From: Pseudomonas sp. AKS31
GTDB lineage: Bacteria; Pseudomonadota; Gammaproteobacteria; Pseudomonadales; Pseudomonadaceae
DNA: 64,000 bases
Assembly (NCBI RefSeq): GCF_023634765.1
Contig: NZ_JAMLFX010000001.1
Coordinates: forward strand, 24,370-88,369
Direction: 5' to 3'
A program made the translations under genes and the position numbers. Of this stretch, positions 37,847 through 46,546 are shown piece after piece (within the stretch, counting starts at the first letter, position 1; every line of letters begins with the position of its first letter). The notes under the pieces are model-generated. The model did no database searches. It saw only the letters and a list, made by a program, of their open reading frames with translations, and was not told the DNA's origin.

Positions 37847-38115
37847 TGATGATCGGCCTTGTCCAATTCGGCAAAAACATCTTCAGCATCACTGAACTTG
37901 CCTTCCTCAATCTCCCGATTCCCCATCGCCAACAGTTTCAACAAGGCCATCGTGCCTTCTTGCTCTTCAAAGCTTTTCACATCCATCACCACTAGCTTGG
38001 CTTCACCGTTTTGAGTGATTACCAGCGGCTCGCGGCTTTCTGTGATTGATTTGACGATTTCGGCCGTGTGACTTTTCAGGTAACTGATGGGTTTGATTTG
38101 CGATGAAAGCTTCAT
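37843..38115 (-). CDS. Phd/YefM family antitoxin
   Basis: 90 residues. The N-terminal half is a Phd/YefM DNA-binding fold (SYLKSHTAEIVKSITESREP, then LVITQNGEAKLVVMDVKSFE); the C-terminal half is acidic and presumably wraps the toxin. It precedes the toxin in the operon, the usual order, and should repress its own promoter. The upstream GACTGA/TCAGTC dyad is a candidate operator. Confidence 0.92.
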   Translation of the reverse strand: MKLSSQIKPISYLKSHTAEIVKSITESREPLVITQNGEAKLVVMDVKSFEEQEGTMALLKLLAMGNREIEEGKFSDAEDVFAELDKADHQ

Positions 38116-38140
38116 GGTTGAGCCCCGCTAAATTGAATGG

Positions 38141-38165
38141 GACTGAGTTTAGTCTTAATTCAGTC
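38141..38165 (-). promoter_or_regulatory. Candidate operator of the toxin–antitoxin operon
   Basis: GACTGA and TCAGTC are inverted with a 13-base gap, and a further AGTC lies inside. It is 26 bases upstream of the antitoxin ATG. Autoregulation of Phd/YefM operons is general; the exact site is a guess. Confidence 0.3.
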
Positions 38166-38227
38166 GAGTGTCAGTTCGAGCAGACGAGCGTGTTTCAATT
38201 CCAAATTCTTTCGTCTCTGATGCCGCC

Positions 38228-38304
38228 ATCGCGGGCAAGTCCGCTCCTACTGGATATCTGTGAACCATACAGAACCATTGTAGGGCCGAGCTTGCTCGCG
38301 AAGG
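38228..38304. repeat. Degenerate REP pair
   Basis: ATCGCGGGCAAGTCCGCTCC at the left and TGTAGGGCCGAGCTTGCTCG at the right are inverted relatives of the GAGC…CTCGCGA REP type. It lies between the antitoxin gene and the chemoreceptor gene end. Confidence 0.65.
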
Positions 38305-38322
38305 CGCCAAAAGCAGCGCCGC

Positions 38323-40215
38323 TTAAATGCGGAAACTACCCACCAACTGCTTCAACCGCGCCGCCTGCTGCTCCAGATCCGAACACGCCCGCAGCGTTGC
38401 CTGCAAGTTCTCCACGCCTTCCTGATTCAGCGTGTTGATCTCGTTGATATCGACATTGATCGACTCGACCACAGCGGTCTGCTCTTCGGTCGCGGTGGCC
38501 ACCGATTGGTTCATACCGTCGATCTCACCGATACGCTGGGTCACGCTGCCCAGACGCTCACCGGCCTGGTTGGCGATGCCGACGCTACTTTCGCTTTCGC
38601 GTTGGCTCTCGGTCATGATGCTGACTGCCTGCCGCGCGCCGACTTGCAGCTCTTCGATCATCTTCTGGACTTGCTGCGCCGAATCCTGAGTGCGGTGCGC
38701 CAGATTACGCACTTCATCGGCGACCACGGCAAAACCACGACCCGCTTCCCCGGCCCGCGCCGCTTCGATCGCGGCGTTGAGTGCGAGCAGGTTGGTCTGC
38801 TGCGAAATGCTGGTGATCACCTCGAGAATCTGGCCGATGTTCACCGTGTTGCTGTTCAGGGTTTCGATGTTGCCGCACGAATCGCTGATCTTCGCCGACA
38901 GCTGCTGCATGGCGTGGATGGTTTTATCCACAACCTGCTGGCCGTCGACCGCGAGGCTGCGCGCATCGCTGGAGTGCTGCGAGGCGAGGGCGGCGTTCTG
39001 GGCGATTTCCTGCGCGGCGGCGCCGAGCTGATTGATCGCGGCAGCGACGCTATTGGTGCGGGAGGCTTGCTGGTCGGAGTTGTACATCGACGAGTTCGAA
39101 GCCGCGACCACGCGCAGAGCGACTTCGTTGACCTGGCCGGTGGCCGACGACACTTCGCGGATTGAGGTGTGGATGCGCTCGACGAAGCGGTTGAACGAGG
39201 TGCCCAGCGCGCCGAATTCGTCGTTGCCGTGAATCACCAGACGTTTGGTCAGGTCACCTTCACCTTCGGCGATGTCATGCATGGCGCGGCCCATGGTCAG
39301 CAGTGGCTGCATCAGCACGCGGATCAACATGCCGAGCAGGGCGATGATAATCACCACGGCAATCACCATGGCGATCAGCGCCGAGGTGCGGAATTCGCTG
39401 AGCATCGAGAACGCGGTGTCTTTGTCCAGCACCAGCGCCACGTACCAGTCGGCCGATGGCACGCCGTTGACGTGGGTGAAGGAGATCAGTTGAGTCTTGC
39501 CGTCGAGCTCGACTTCTTTCAGGCCCGGGCTGACTTTCGGCGCACCATTCGGATAGGCCTCGGCGAGGGTCTTGAGCACCAGTTTGCTGTCCGGGTGGAT
39601 CAGGATTTTGCCGTCGGCGCTGACGATAAACGCGTGGCCGTGGCCGCCGAAGTTCAGCGAGTTGATGATCGCGCTGACGCTGGTCAGGTCGATGTCGGCA
39701 CCAGCGACGCCGAGCATCTGGCCCTGGCGCTGCACGGGTGTGGCCACGGTGATGACCAGTTTGCCCGAGGACGCGGCGATGTACGGTTCGGTGACGATGG
39801 TCTGCTGCGCACTGTTGGCCGCCTTGTACCAGCCACGGGCACGCGGATCGTAATCCGGTGCGCGATTGCCGGCGGGTACCGAGAACATCATGCCGTCAGC
39901 ACCGCCGAAATAGCTGAGCTGGAAATTGCCGGTGTAGGCGGGCAGGTCGATGATGCGCTTCAGGCTGGCGGGGGCATTACCGTCGATGGCCACTTGCTGC
40001 GACAGCGATTGCAGCAATTGAATGCGGCTTTCCAGCCAGGTCTGGATGTTGCTGGTGGTCAGGCTGCCCAGTTCCTGCATCGAGGCTTCGGTGCTGCTGC
40101 TCAGCGCTTGGCGCTGTCGATAGTCGTTGAACAAAATGAAACAGGCGAACGCGATAGCCACCACGAGGGCGGCAGCCAGCAAGATCTTGTGGCTGAATTT
40201 CATGTTTCTGGTCAT
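38323..40215 (-). CDS. Methyl-accepting chemotaxis protein with dCache sensor (amino-acid type)
   Basis: 630 residues from the ATG at 40215. TM1 is at about 10–30, a periplasmic dCache domain at 35–275, TM2 near 280–305, then HAMP and a full signalling domain with the [24 protein letters not shown] hairpin. The sensor shows [12 protein letters not shown] and later GADIDL, which resemble the amino-acid-binding dCache motif of PctA/B/C receptors, so an amino acid ligand is likely. The frame is open upstream to 40311 without support. A GCCGATAA at 40372–40379 resembles a FliA -10 box on this strand, but a -35 is not evident. Confidence 0.93.
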   Translation of the reverse strand: MTRNMKFSHKILLAAALVVAIAFACFILFNDYRQRQALSSSTEASMQELGSLTTSNIQTWLESRIQLLQSLSQQVAIDGNAPASLKRIIDLPAYTGNFQLSYFGGADGMMFSVPAGNRAPDYDPRARGWYKAANSAQQTIVTEPYIAASSGKLVITVATPVQRQGQMLGVAGADIDLTSVSAIINSLNFGGHGHAFIVSADGKILIHPDSKLVLKTLAEAYPNGAPKVSPGLKEVELDGKTQLISFTHVNGVPSADWYVALVLDKDTAFSMLSEFRTSALIAMVIAVVIIIALLGMLIRVLMQPLLTMGRAMHDIAEGEGDLTKRLVIHGNDEFGALGTSFNRFVERIHTSIREVSSATGQVNEVALRVVAASNSSMYNSDQQASRTNSVAAAINQLGAAAQEIAQNAALASQHSSDARSLAVDGQQVVDKTIHAMQQLSAKISDSCGNIETLNSNTVNIGQILEVITSISQQTNLLALNAAIEAARAGEAGRGFAVVADEVRNLAHRTQDSAQQVQKMIEELQVGARQAVSIMTESQRESESSVGIANQAGERLGSVTQRIGEIDGMNQSVATATEEQTAVVESINVDINEINTLNQEGVENLQATLRACSDLEQQAARLKQLVGSFRI

Positions 40216-40496
40216 CGAATGAACTACCGCGAAGGGACTGGTCAAGAAAGGGCGGCAATTTGCCACACTCGGGGGCTTTGCGCTGCTTTTATGTCGACTG
40301 CGGTGCGCCAAAGATTAGGCGTCTTTGGCGAAATGCGACGAAATGCTCAATAGCGTTACAAAGTGTCTGATTTATCGGCGAATGCCAGACGAGCGGGCTA
40401 ATAAATAGCCGACCCGCCACGGAACCAGATGAGGGTTTTCTCTTCTAAGCTTCTGGTTGGCACCATGCCATCCCCCCTCGTTTCAGGAGTTACACC

Positions 40497-40751
40497 ATGT
40501 CGCTGCGATCTCTCGCCCTTCTGTCGTTTTGCGTGCTGTTGGCCGCATGCAGCAAGGTCAATCAGGAAAACTATTCGAAGCTCTCGGCCGGTATGGCCAA
40601 GGCCGAAGTCGAGACTCTGCTCGGCAAGCCCACCGATTGCTCGGGCGCGCTCGGCATGTCCAGTTGCACCTGGGGCGACAAGAACAGCTTTATCAGCGTG
40701 CAGTACGCCGGTGACAAAGTGCTGATGTTTTCCGGCCAAGGCCTGAAGTAA
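40497..40751 (+). CDS. Small lipoprotein (DUF3862-like)
   Basis: 84 residues. The signal peptide ends in a lipobox, LLAAC, with Cys at residue 19. The mature part, YSKLSAGMAKAEVETLLGKP, resembles the SmpA/OmlA/DUF3862 fold that recurs in small envelope lipoproteins. Two further Cys (TDCSGALGMSSC) may form a disulphide. Outer-membrane or inner-membrane lipoprotein; function unknown. The lipocalin gene follows after 30 bases. Confidence 0.85.
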   Translation: MSLRSLALLSFCVLLAACSKVNQENYSKLSAGMAKAEVETLLGKPTDCSGALGMSSCTWGDKNSFISVQYAGDKVLMFSGQGLK

Positions 40752-40781
40752 ACCGGGGCTTCGCGCCCACGGAGAAGAAAA

Positions 40782-41351
40782 ATGAAGCGGTTATTGCTGA
40801 TCCTTTTTGCCGGCCTGGTACTGGCCGGCTGCGCCACTTCCGGCGTCGACCCGTTGGCGCCGAAAACCGTCAACAGCGTCAATCTCAAGCGCTATCAGGG
40901 CACCTGGTACGAGCTGGCGCGCTTGCCGATGTACTTCCAGCGCAATTGTGCGCAGTCCGAAGCCCATTACACCCTCAAGCCTGACGGTAACGTCGCGGTG
41001 CTCAATCGCTGCCTGACCCCGGACTGGCAATGGGAAGAGGCCAAGGGCACGGCTTATCCACAGGTGCCGGGCAAGACCGACAAGCTCTGGGTCGAATTCG
41101 ATACCTGGTTCTCGCGGCTGATTCCGGGTGTGGCGAAAGGCGAATACTGGGTGTTGTACGTCAGCGATGACTACAAGACCGCCATCGTCGGCGACCCGAG
41201 TCGCAAGTACATGTGGTTGCTGTCGCGCACGCCGACCGTCAATGGTGTGGTGCGTGAGGAGCTGCTGAGCAAGGCACGTCAGCAGGGCTATGACACCACG
41301 CGCCTGATCTGGCGCGCGTCGGATCGGCAGATGGCCAAGACCTCGAACTAA
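40782..41351 (+). CDS. blc: Outer-membrane lipoprotein, lipocalin (Blc) family
   Basis: 189 residues. The signal peptide ends LVLAGC, a clear lipobox. The lipocalin motif 1 is KRYQGTWYELARLPMYFQ, and later strands include YVLYVSDDYKTAIVGDPSRKYMWLL with the C-terminal LSRTP. Blc binds lysophospholipids at the outer membrane and is often stress-induced. Family and location are firm; ligand is inferred. Confidence 0.93.
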   Translation: MKRLLLILFAGLVLAGCATSGVDPLAPKTVNSVNLKRYQGTWYELARLPMYFQRNCAQSEAHYTLKPDGNVAVLNRCLTPDWQWEEAKGTAYPQVPGKTDKLWVEFDTWFSRLIPGVAKGEYWVLYVSDDYKTAIVGDPSRKYMWLLSRTPTVNGVVREELLSKARQQGYDTTRLIWRASDRQMAKTSN

Positions 41352-41368
41352 AGACCACCACAAATCAA

Positions 41369-41459
41369 ATGTGGGAGCGAGCCTGCTCGCGAAGAGGGCG
41401 TGTCAGTTAACGAAAATGTTGCTGATATACCGCTTTCGCGAGCAGGCTCGCTCCCACAT
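41369..41459. repeat. Paired REP element (REPIN), GTGGGAGCGAGCCTG type
   Basis: ATGTGGGAGCGAGCCTGCTC and its inverted partner ending in CTCGCTCCCACAT flank about 40 bases. It lies between the lipocalin gene and hutF, which are convergent. Confidence 0.87.
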
Positions 41460-41471
41460 TTTTGTTTTGTG

Positions 41472-42836
41472 TCAGCCTAAAAGGTCACGCAAGACCTGGG
41501 TGAACGCGCGAGCGCTGTCCTCTTCCCCGGCATGGCGGCCATCACGCACGACCCACTGGCCGTTGACCAGCACATCGCGCACCTGGCGATCGCCGCCGGC
41601 AAACAACCAGCGATTCAAAATCCCGTCCCCCGTGGCCGTCGCTAGATATGGATCATTGCCATCGAGCACAATCCAGTCGGCACGCTTGCCAACCTCCAGC
41701 GCGCCAATCGGCTGCCCCAACGCCTGCGCACCGCCATCCAGTGCCGCGTCATACAGCGTGCGCCCGACCATCGGCTGATCCGCGCCGTACAGGCGATTGC
41801 GCCGCTGATCGCGCAGGCGCTGGCCGTATTCCAGCCAACGCAACTCTTCCACCACGCTCAGTGACACATGGCTGTCGGAACCGATGCCCATGCGCCCGCC
41901 CTGGGCGAGGAAGTCCACCGCCGGAAAAATCCCGTCACCCAGATTCGCTTCGGTGGTCAGGCACAGACCGGCGATGGCGCGACTCTTGGCCATCAGCGTG
42001 ACTTCTTCCGGGTTGGCGTGGGTGGCGTGAACAAGGCACCAGCGCTGATCAACTTGGGTATTTTCGTAGAGCCATTGCAGCGGACGCCGACCACTCCAGC
42101 TCAAGCAGTCATCGACTTCTTTCTGTTGCTCGGCGATGTGGATGTGCACCGGGCATTGTTTGTCGCTTGCCGCCAATACTTCACTGATTTGTTGCGGCGT
42201 CACCGCACGCAACGAGTGGAAGCACAGGCCCAGTGACTGCGCCTTTTGCTGCGCCAGTAACGGTTGCAGGCGCGATTGCAGATTCAAGTAGTTTTCGGTG
42301 CTGTTGATAAAGCGGCGCTGGCCGTCATTCGGCGTCTGCCCGCCAAAGCCGGAGTGGCTGTAAAGCACCGGCAGCAGGGTCAGGCCGATGCCGCTTTCAC
42401 TGGCAGCCTGGCTGATGCGCAAGGCCAGCTCAGCCGGGTCCGCGTAAGGCTGACCATTGCTGTCGTGATGCACGTAATGAAATTCAGCGACGGAAGTGTA
42501 ACCGGCCTTGAGCATTTCGATGTACAGCTGACGGGCAATCACGCCGAGTTGATCCGGGCTGATTTTTCCGACGAGGCGATACATCAGATCGCGCCAGGTC
42601 CAGAAACTGTCGTTGGGGTTGCCGGCCACTTCGGCCAGACCTGCCATCGCTCGCTGGAAGGCGTGGGAGTGCAGATTCGGCATGCCCGGCAGCAATGGGC
42701 CGTTCAGCCGTTCGGCGCCATCTGCGGTGGAATCGGCCTGAATTTGGGTCAGCAGGCCCTCGGCGCTGACCTCAAGACGTACATGGTTGGCCCATCCGTT
42801 AGGCAGCAGCGCGCGTTCGGCAAAGAAGGCGGACAT
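41472..42836 (-). CDS. hutF: Formimidoylglutamate deiminase HutF
   Basis: 454 residues of the amidohydrolase superfamily. It converts N-formimidoyl-L-glutamate to N-formyl-L-glutamate and ammonia, the five-step branch of histidine breakdown used by pseudomonads. Metal and substrate motifs: MPNLHSHAFQRAMAGL, the HIAEQQKEVDDC region, LVHATHA and GIGSDSHVSLS. It is divergent from hutC, with a HutC operator between. HutG completes the branch at the far end of the cluster. Confidence 0.96.
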   Translation of the reverse strand: MSAFFAERALLPNGWANHVRLEVSAEGLLTQIQADSTADGAERLNGPLLPGMPNLHSHAFQRAMAGLAEVAGNPNDSFWTWRDLMYRLVGKISPDQLGVIARQLYIEMLKAGYTSVAEFHYVHHDSNGQPYADPAELALRISQAASESGIGLTLLPVLYSHSGFGGQTPNDGQRRFINSTENYLNLQSRLQPLLAQQKAQSLGLCFHSLRAVTPQQISEVLAASDKQCPVHIHIAEQQKEVDDCLSWSGRRPLQWLYENTQVDQRWCLVHATHANPEEVTLMAKSRAIAGLCLTTEANLGDGIFPAVDFLAQGGRMGIGSDSHVSLSVVEELRWLEYGQRLRDQRRNRLYGADQPMVGRTLYDAALDGGAQALGQPIGALEVGKRADWIVLDGNDPYLATATGDGILNRWLFAGGDRQVRDVLVNGQWVVRDGRHAGEEDSARAFTQVLRDLLG

Positions 42837-42862
42837 GGTTCAGCACCCCATCGTGTGTTATT

Positions 42863-42872
42863 TGTATATACA
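42863..42872. promoter_or_regulatory. HutC operator between hutF and hutC
   Basis: TGTATATACA fits the TGTA-N2-TACA half-site pair known for HutC of fluorescent pseudomonads. A second TATACA follows at once. It is 27 bases upstream of the hutF ATG, suitable for repressing hutF and hutC. Confidence 0.7.
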
Positions 42873-42942
42873 TATACAGACGTTTGCCTGCCCGGTAAAC
42901 TCCGGCAAGCTAGCCACTTTCATCAATGAACAGGGATCAACC

Positions 42943-43692
42943 GTGCCGACTCCGCCTCCAGTCTCCCCGTTGGCCGCGAACATGGGCGACAGTCCGGCGC
43001 CCTTGTACGCCCGCGTCAAACAGATGATCACCCAGCAGATCGACAGCGGAAACTGGCCGCCGCACTACCGCGTGCCGTCCGAAAGCGAGCTGGTCAATCA
43101 ACTCGGTTTCAGCCGCATGACCATCAATCGCGCCCTGCGCGAGATGACCGCAGACGGTTTACTGGTGCGCATGCAAGGCGTCGGTACGTTTGTTGCCGAA
43201 CCGAAGAGCCAGTCCGCGCTGTTCGAAGTGCACAACATCGCCGACGAAATCGCTTCGCGCGGCCATCGCCACACCTGCCAGGTGATCACGCTTGAAGAAG
43301 AGGCCGCCGGTTCCGAGCGCGCGCTGGCGCTGGACATGCGCGAAGGGCAGAAGGTCTTTCATTCGTTGATCGTGCATTACGAAAACGATATTCCGGTGCA
43401 AATCGAAGACCGTTTCGTCAACGCACTGGTCGCCCCGGAATACCTCAAGCAGGACTTCACCCTGCAAACGCCTTATGCCTATCTCAACCAGGTCGCGCCG
43501 CTGACCGAGGGCGAACACGTGGTCGAGGCAATCCTCGCCGAGCCGTCCGAGTGCAAGTTGCTGCAGATCGAGAAGGGTGAGCCGTGCCTGCTGATCCGTC
43601 GTCGCACGTGGTCGGGGCGTCAGCCAGTAACAGCCGCACGTTTGATTCACCCGGGTTCCCGCCATCGTCTGGAAGGTCGGTTCCATAAATAG
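42943..43692 (+). CDS. hutC: Histidine utilisation repressor HutC (GntR family)
   Basis: 249 residues from a GTG at 42943 with AGGG upstream. The N-terminal winged helix (about 30–95) shows YRVPSESELVNQLGFSRMTI, and a UTRA ligand domain follows to the end, ending RHRLEGRFHK. It binds urocanate and releases its operators, so urocanate induces the pathway. An ATG at 42982 is the alternative start. It is followed closely by hutD. Confidence 0.95.
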   Translation: MPTPPPVSPLAANMGDSPAPLYARVKQMITQQIDSGNWPPHYRVPSESELVNQLGFSRMTINRALREMTADGLLVRMQGVGTFVAEPKSQSALFEVHNIADEIASRGHRHTCQVITLEEEAAGSERALALDMREGQKVFHSLIVHYENDIPVQIEDRFVNALVAPEYLKQDFTLQTPYAYLNQVAPLTEGEHVVEAILAEPSECKLLQIEKGEPCLLIRRRTWSGRQPVTAARLIHPGSRHRLEGRFHK

Positions 43693-43701
43693 AGAGCATA
43701 A

Positions 43702-44271
43702 ATGAGTGCACTTAAGGTTTTGCGCGCCGAGGGCTACCCACGCATGCCGTGGAAAAACGGCGGCGGCAGCACGGAAGAAATCACCCGTGACGCGGGCGCC
43801 GGTCTGGATGGTTTCGGCTGGCGCCTGTCGATCGCCGACATTGCCGAGTCGGGCGGTTTTTCGACATTCGCTGGCTATCAGCGAGTGATTACGGTGTTGC
43901 AGGGTGACGGCATGACCCTGTGCGTTGATGGCGACGATACTCGGCCGCTGTTACCGCTCGACCCCTTCGCCTTCAGCGGCGAAAGCCAGGTGTCGTGCAC
44001 GCTGCTCGGCGGCGCAATTCGCGACTTCAATCTGATCTACGCGCCGCAGCGTTACAGCGCACGGTTGCAATGGCTTGATGGCGAACAGCGGTTTTTCAGT
44101 TCGGCTTCGACTGTTTTAGTGTTCAATGTCGCTGAGCTGCTGGAAGTGGCGGTCGGTGAAAAGACCGCACAACTTGGCCGTCATGATTGCCTGCAATTGG
44201 ACGGTAACAGCGGGCTGGTTGAAGTCGCCTTGAATGCCCCGTGCTGCGTGATCGAACTGACTGCGCGCTGA
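43702..44271 (+). CDS. hutD: HutD family protein
   Basis: 189 residues with a double-barrelled cupin pattern: YPRMPWKNGGGSTEEIT, FGWRLSIADIAESGGFSTF and ITVLQGDGMTL. It is ten bases after the hutC stop. HutD is thought to act as a governor limiting hut expression or urocanate level; enzymatic activity is not proved. Assigned by family pattern and location. Confidence 0.92.
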   Translation: MSALKVLRAEGYPRMPWKNGGGSTEEITRDAGAGLDGFGWRLSIADIAESGGFSTFAGYQRVITVLQGDGMTLCVDGDDTRPLLPLDPFAFSGESQVSCTLLGGAIRDFNLIYAPQRYSARLQWLDGEQRFFSSASTVLVFNVAELLEVAVGEKTAQLGRHDCLQLDGNSGLVEVALNAPCCVIELTAR

Positions 44272-44284
44272 TTCAAATAACGTC

Positions 44285-44363
44285 AAAAGATCGCAGCCTT
44301 CGGCAGCTCCTACAGTGGGATTGATGTACACCCTGTAGGAGCTGCCGAAGGCTGCGATCTTTT
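44285..44363. repeat. Paired REP element (REPIN), TGTAGGAGCTGCCG type
   Basis: AAAAGATCGCAGCCTTCGGC and the inverted GAAGGCTGCGATCTTTT bracket a short loop, just after hutD. The following 350 bases before hutU hold no gene but contain the hutU promoter. Confidence 0.87.
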
Positions 44364-44554
44364 GCTTTTGGGGTGTTTCCAACCACGCACCAACTTGTTA
44401 CCGAACGCCCCAGCGTGGCGCAAAACCCCACTTACGTAACATCCCTCGATCTCCCCAAACCATCCCCTCGAAAAATTTCATCCACGCCCGAACCCTTGAT
44501 TCAGGCGCGCTCCAGCACTGCGCGCAATTTTTCTTGAATGCCCCTCCAACAAGT

Positions 44555-44570
44555 TGGCCGCTTGATTGCA
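44555..44570 (+). promoter_or_regulatory. Sigma54 promoter of hutU
   Basis: TGGCCGCTTGATTGCA keeps GG-N10-GC spacing and TTGC at the -12 side. The predicted start (about 44581) falls inside the HutC operator. Sigma54/CbrB control of the hut operon is reported in fluorescent pseudomonads; the position here is read from sequence. Confidence 0.65.
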
Positions 44571-44576
44571 TATGCT

Positions 44577-44586
44577 TGTATGTACA
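44577..44586 (+). promoter_or_regulatory. HutC operator at hutU transcription start
   Basis: TGTATGTACA (TGTA-TG-TACA), flanked by CT and AG to give a 14-base near-palindrome CTTGTATGTACAAG. It begins six bases after the sigma54 element, where a bound repressor would block initiation or escape. Confidence 0.75.
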
Positions 44587-44720
44587 AGTAAAGACGTATG
44601 CGTATGAGTTGTTCGAGACTCTCCGCAGCGTCCACTGATTCGCTTGTCGCGCATCGAAGCGCACAGGCTGCTTGCCCACTGCCAGGGTTGGTTTGAATTG
44701 ATCGCTGAGGAGTCTTTTTC

Positions 44721-46403
44721 GTGACTGACAATAAGCCTACTAAGTTTCGTAACGTCGAAATCCGTGCATCGCGCGGCAACAAGCTGACCGCCAAGAGCTG
44801 GCTGACCGAAGCGCCGCTGCGCATGCTGATGAACAACCTCGACCCGGAAGTCGCCGAGAACCCGAAAGAGCTGGTGGTCTACGGTGGCATTGGTCGTGCC
44901 GCGCGTAACTGGGAGTGCTACGACAAGATCGTCGAGAGCCTGACCAACCTGAACGACGACGAGACCCTGCTGGTGCAATCGGGCAAGCCGGTCGGCGTGT
45001 TCAAGACTCACAGCAACGCCCCGCGTGTGTTGATCGCCAACTCCAACCTCGTCCCGCACTGGGCCAGTTGGGAACACTTCAACGAACTCGACGCCAAAGG
45101 CCTGGCCATGTACGGCCAGATGACCGCCGGCAGCTGGATCTACATCGGCAGCCAAGGCATCGTTCAAGGCACCTACGAAACCTTCGTTGAGGCCGGTCGC
45201 CAGCACTACAACGACAACCTCAGAGGCAAGTGGGTCCTGACCGCAGGTCTCGGCGGCATGGGCGGCGCCCAACCTCTGGCGGCAACTTTGGCCGGCGCGT
45301 GCTCGCTGAACATCGAATGCCAACAGGTCAGCATCGATTTCCGCCTGAAAAGCCGTTACGTCGACGAGCAGGCCAAAGACCTCGACGACGCTCTGGTACG
45401 CATCGACAAGTACACCAAAGAAGGCAAGGCGATCTCCATCGCGCTGCTCGGTAACGCCGCAGAAATCCTCCCGGAACTGGTCAAGCGCGGCGTACGTCCG
45501 GACATGGTCACCGACCAGACCAGCGCCCACGATCCGCTCAACGGCTACCTGCCGGCGGGCTGGACCTGGGACGAATACCGCGCCCGCGCCAAGACCGAAC
45601 CGGCCGCTGTCATCAAAGCCGCCAAGCAGTCGATGGCGATACACGTCAAAGCCATGCTGGAATTCCAGAAACAAGGCATCCCGACCTTCGACTACGGCAA
45701 CAACATTCGTCAGATGGCGCAGGAAGAAGGCGTCGAAAACGCGTTCGACTTCCCGGGTTTCGTACCGGCCTACATCCGTCCGCTGTTTTGCCGTGGCATC
45801 GGCCCGTTCCGTTGGGCTGCACTGTCGGGCGATCCGCAAGACATCTACAAAACCGACGCCAAGGTCAAAGAGCTGATCCCGGACGACGCCCACCTGCACA
45901 ACTGGCTGGACATGGCCCGCGAGCGCATCAGCTTCCAGGGTCTGCCAGCACGTATCTGCTGGGTCGGCCTGGGCCTGCGCGCCAAGCTCGGTCTGGCGTT
46001 CAACGAAATGGTGCGCAGCGGCGAGCTGTCGGCGCCGATTGTGATCGGTCGCGACCACCTCGACTCCGGCTCGGTGGCCAGCCCGAACCGTGAAACCGAA
46101 TCGATGCAGGACGGTTCCGACGCTGTGTCCGACTGGCCACTGCTCAACGCTCTGTTGAACACCGCGAGCGGCGCGACCTGGGTTTCCCTGCACCACGGCG
46201 GCGGCGTCGGCATGGGCTTCTCGCAGCACTCGGGCATGGTGATTGTCTGCGACGGTACTGATGAAGCGGCCGAGCGTATTGCGCGCGTTCTGCACAACGA
46301 CCCGGCCACTGGCGTTATGCGCCACGCCGATGCCGGTTACCAGATCGCCATCGATTGCGCCAAGGAGCAGGGGCTGAACCTGCCGATGATTACCGGTAAA
46401 TAA
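44721..46403 (+). CDS. hutU: Urocanate hydratase HutU
   Basis: 560 residues, GTG start with GAGGAG upstream. It adds water to urocanate to make imidazolonepropionate using tightly bound NAD as electrophile. The NAD loop [17 protein letters not shown] and the conserved Cys in [15 protein letters not shown] are present, with [16 protein letters not shown] near the C-terminus. First gene of the main hut operon, behind a sigma54 site and a HutC operator. Confidence 0.98.
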   Translation: MTDNKPTKFRNVEIRASRGNKLTAKSWLTEAPLRMLMNNLDPEVAENPKELVVYGGIGRAARNWECYDKIVESLTNLNDDETLLVQSGKPVGVFKTHSNAPRVLIANSNLVPHWASWEHFNELDAKGLAMYGQMTAGSWIYIGSQGIVQGTYETFVEAGRQHYNDNLRGKWVLTAGLGGMGGAQPLAATLAGACSLNIECQQVSIDFRLKSRYVDEQAKDLDDALVRIDKYTKEGKAISIALLGNAAEILPELVKRGVRPDMVTDQTSAHDPLNGYLPAGWTWDEYRARAKTEPAAVIKAAKQSMAIHVKAMLEFQKQGIPTFDYGNNIRQMAQEEGVENAFDFPGFVPAYIRPLFCRGIGPFRWAALSGDPQDIYKTDAKVKELIPDDAHLHNWLDMARERISFQGLPARICWVGLGLRAKLGLAFNEMVRSGELSAPIVIGRDHLDSGSVASPNRETESMQDGSDAVSDWPLLNALLNTASGATWVSLHHGGGVGMGFSQHSGMVIVCDGTDEAAERIARVLHNDPATGVMRHADAGYQIAIDCAKEQGLNLPMITGK

Positions 46404-46414
46404 CGCACAACCCC

Positions 46415-46502
46415 TGTAGGAGCTGCCGAAGGCTGCGATCTTTTGATGTTGATTTTTTAAGATCAAGAGATCGCAGCCTCGTTTCACTCGACAGCTCCTA
46501 CA
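46415..46502. repeat. Paired REP element (REPIN), TGTAGGAGCTGCCG type, diverged arm
   Basis: A standard left arm (TGTAGGAGCTGCCGAAGGCT) pairs with an inverted arm in which the loop reads CTCGTTTCACTCGACAG. It lies between hutU and the permease gene. Confidence 0.82.
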
Positions 46503-46546
46503 GGCGTACGCACCAACCCAGAATAACAATCCACAGAGGTTGAATC

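Noticed and set aside
40372..40379. FliA (sigma28) promoter for the chemoreceptor
   Set aside because: GCCGATAA matches the -10 box, but no TAAA-type -35 is present at the required distance, and it lies about 160 bases upstream of the ATG.
44478..46529. A 683-codon leftward open frame across hutU
   Set aside because: Runs through the hutU promoter, the operator and a REP pair; antisense to hutU.
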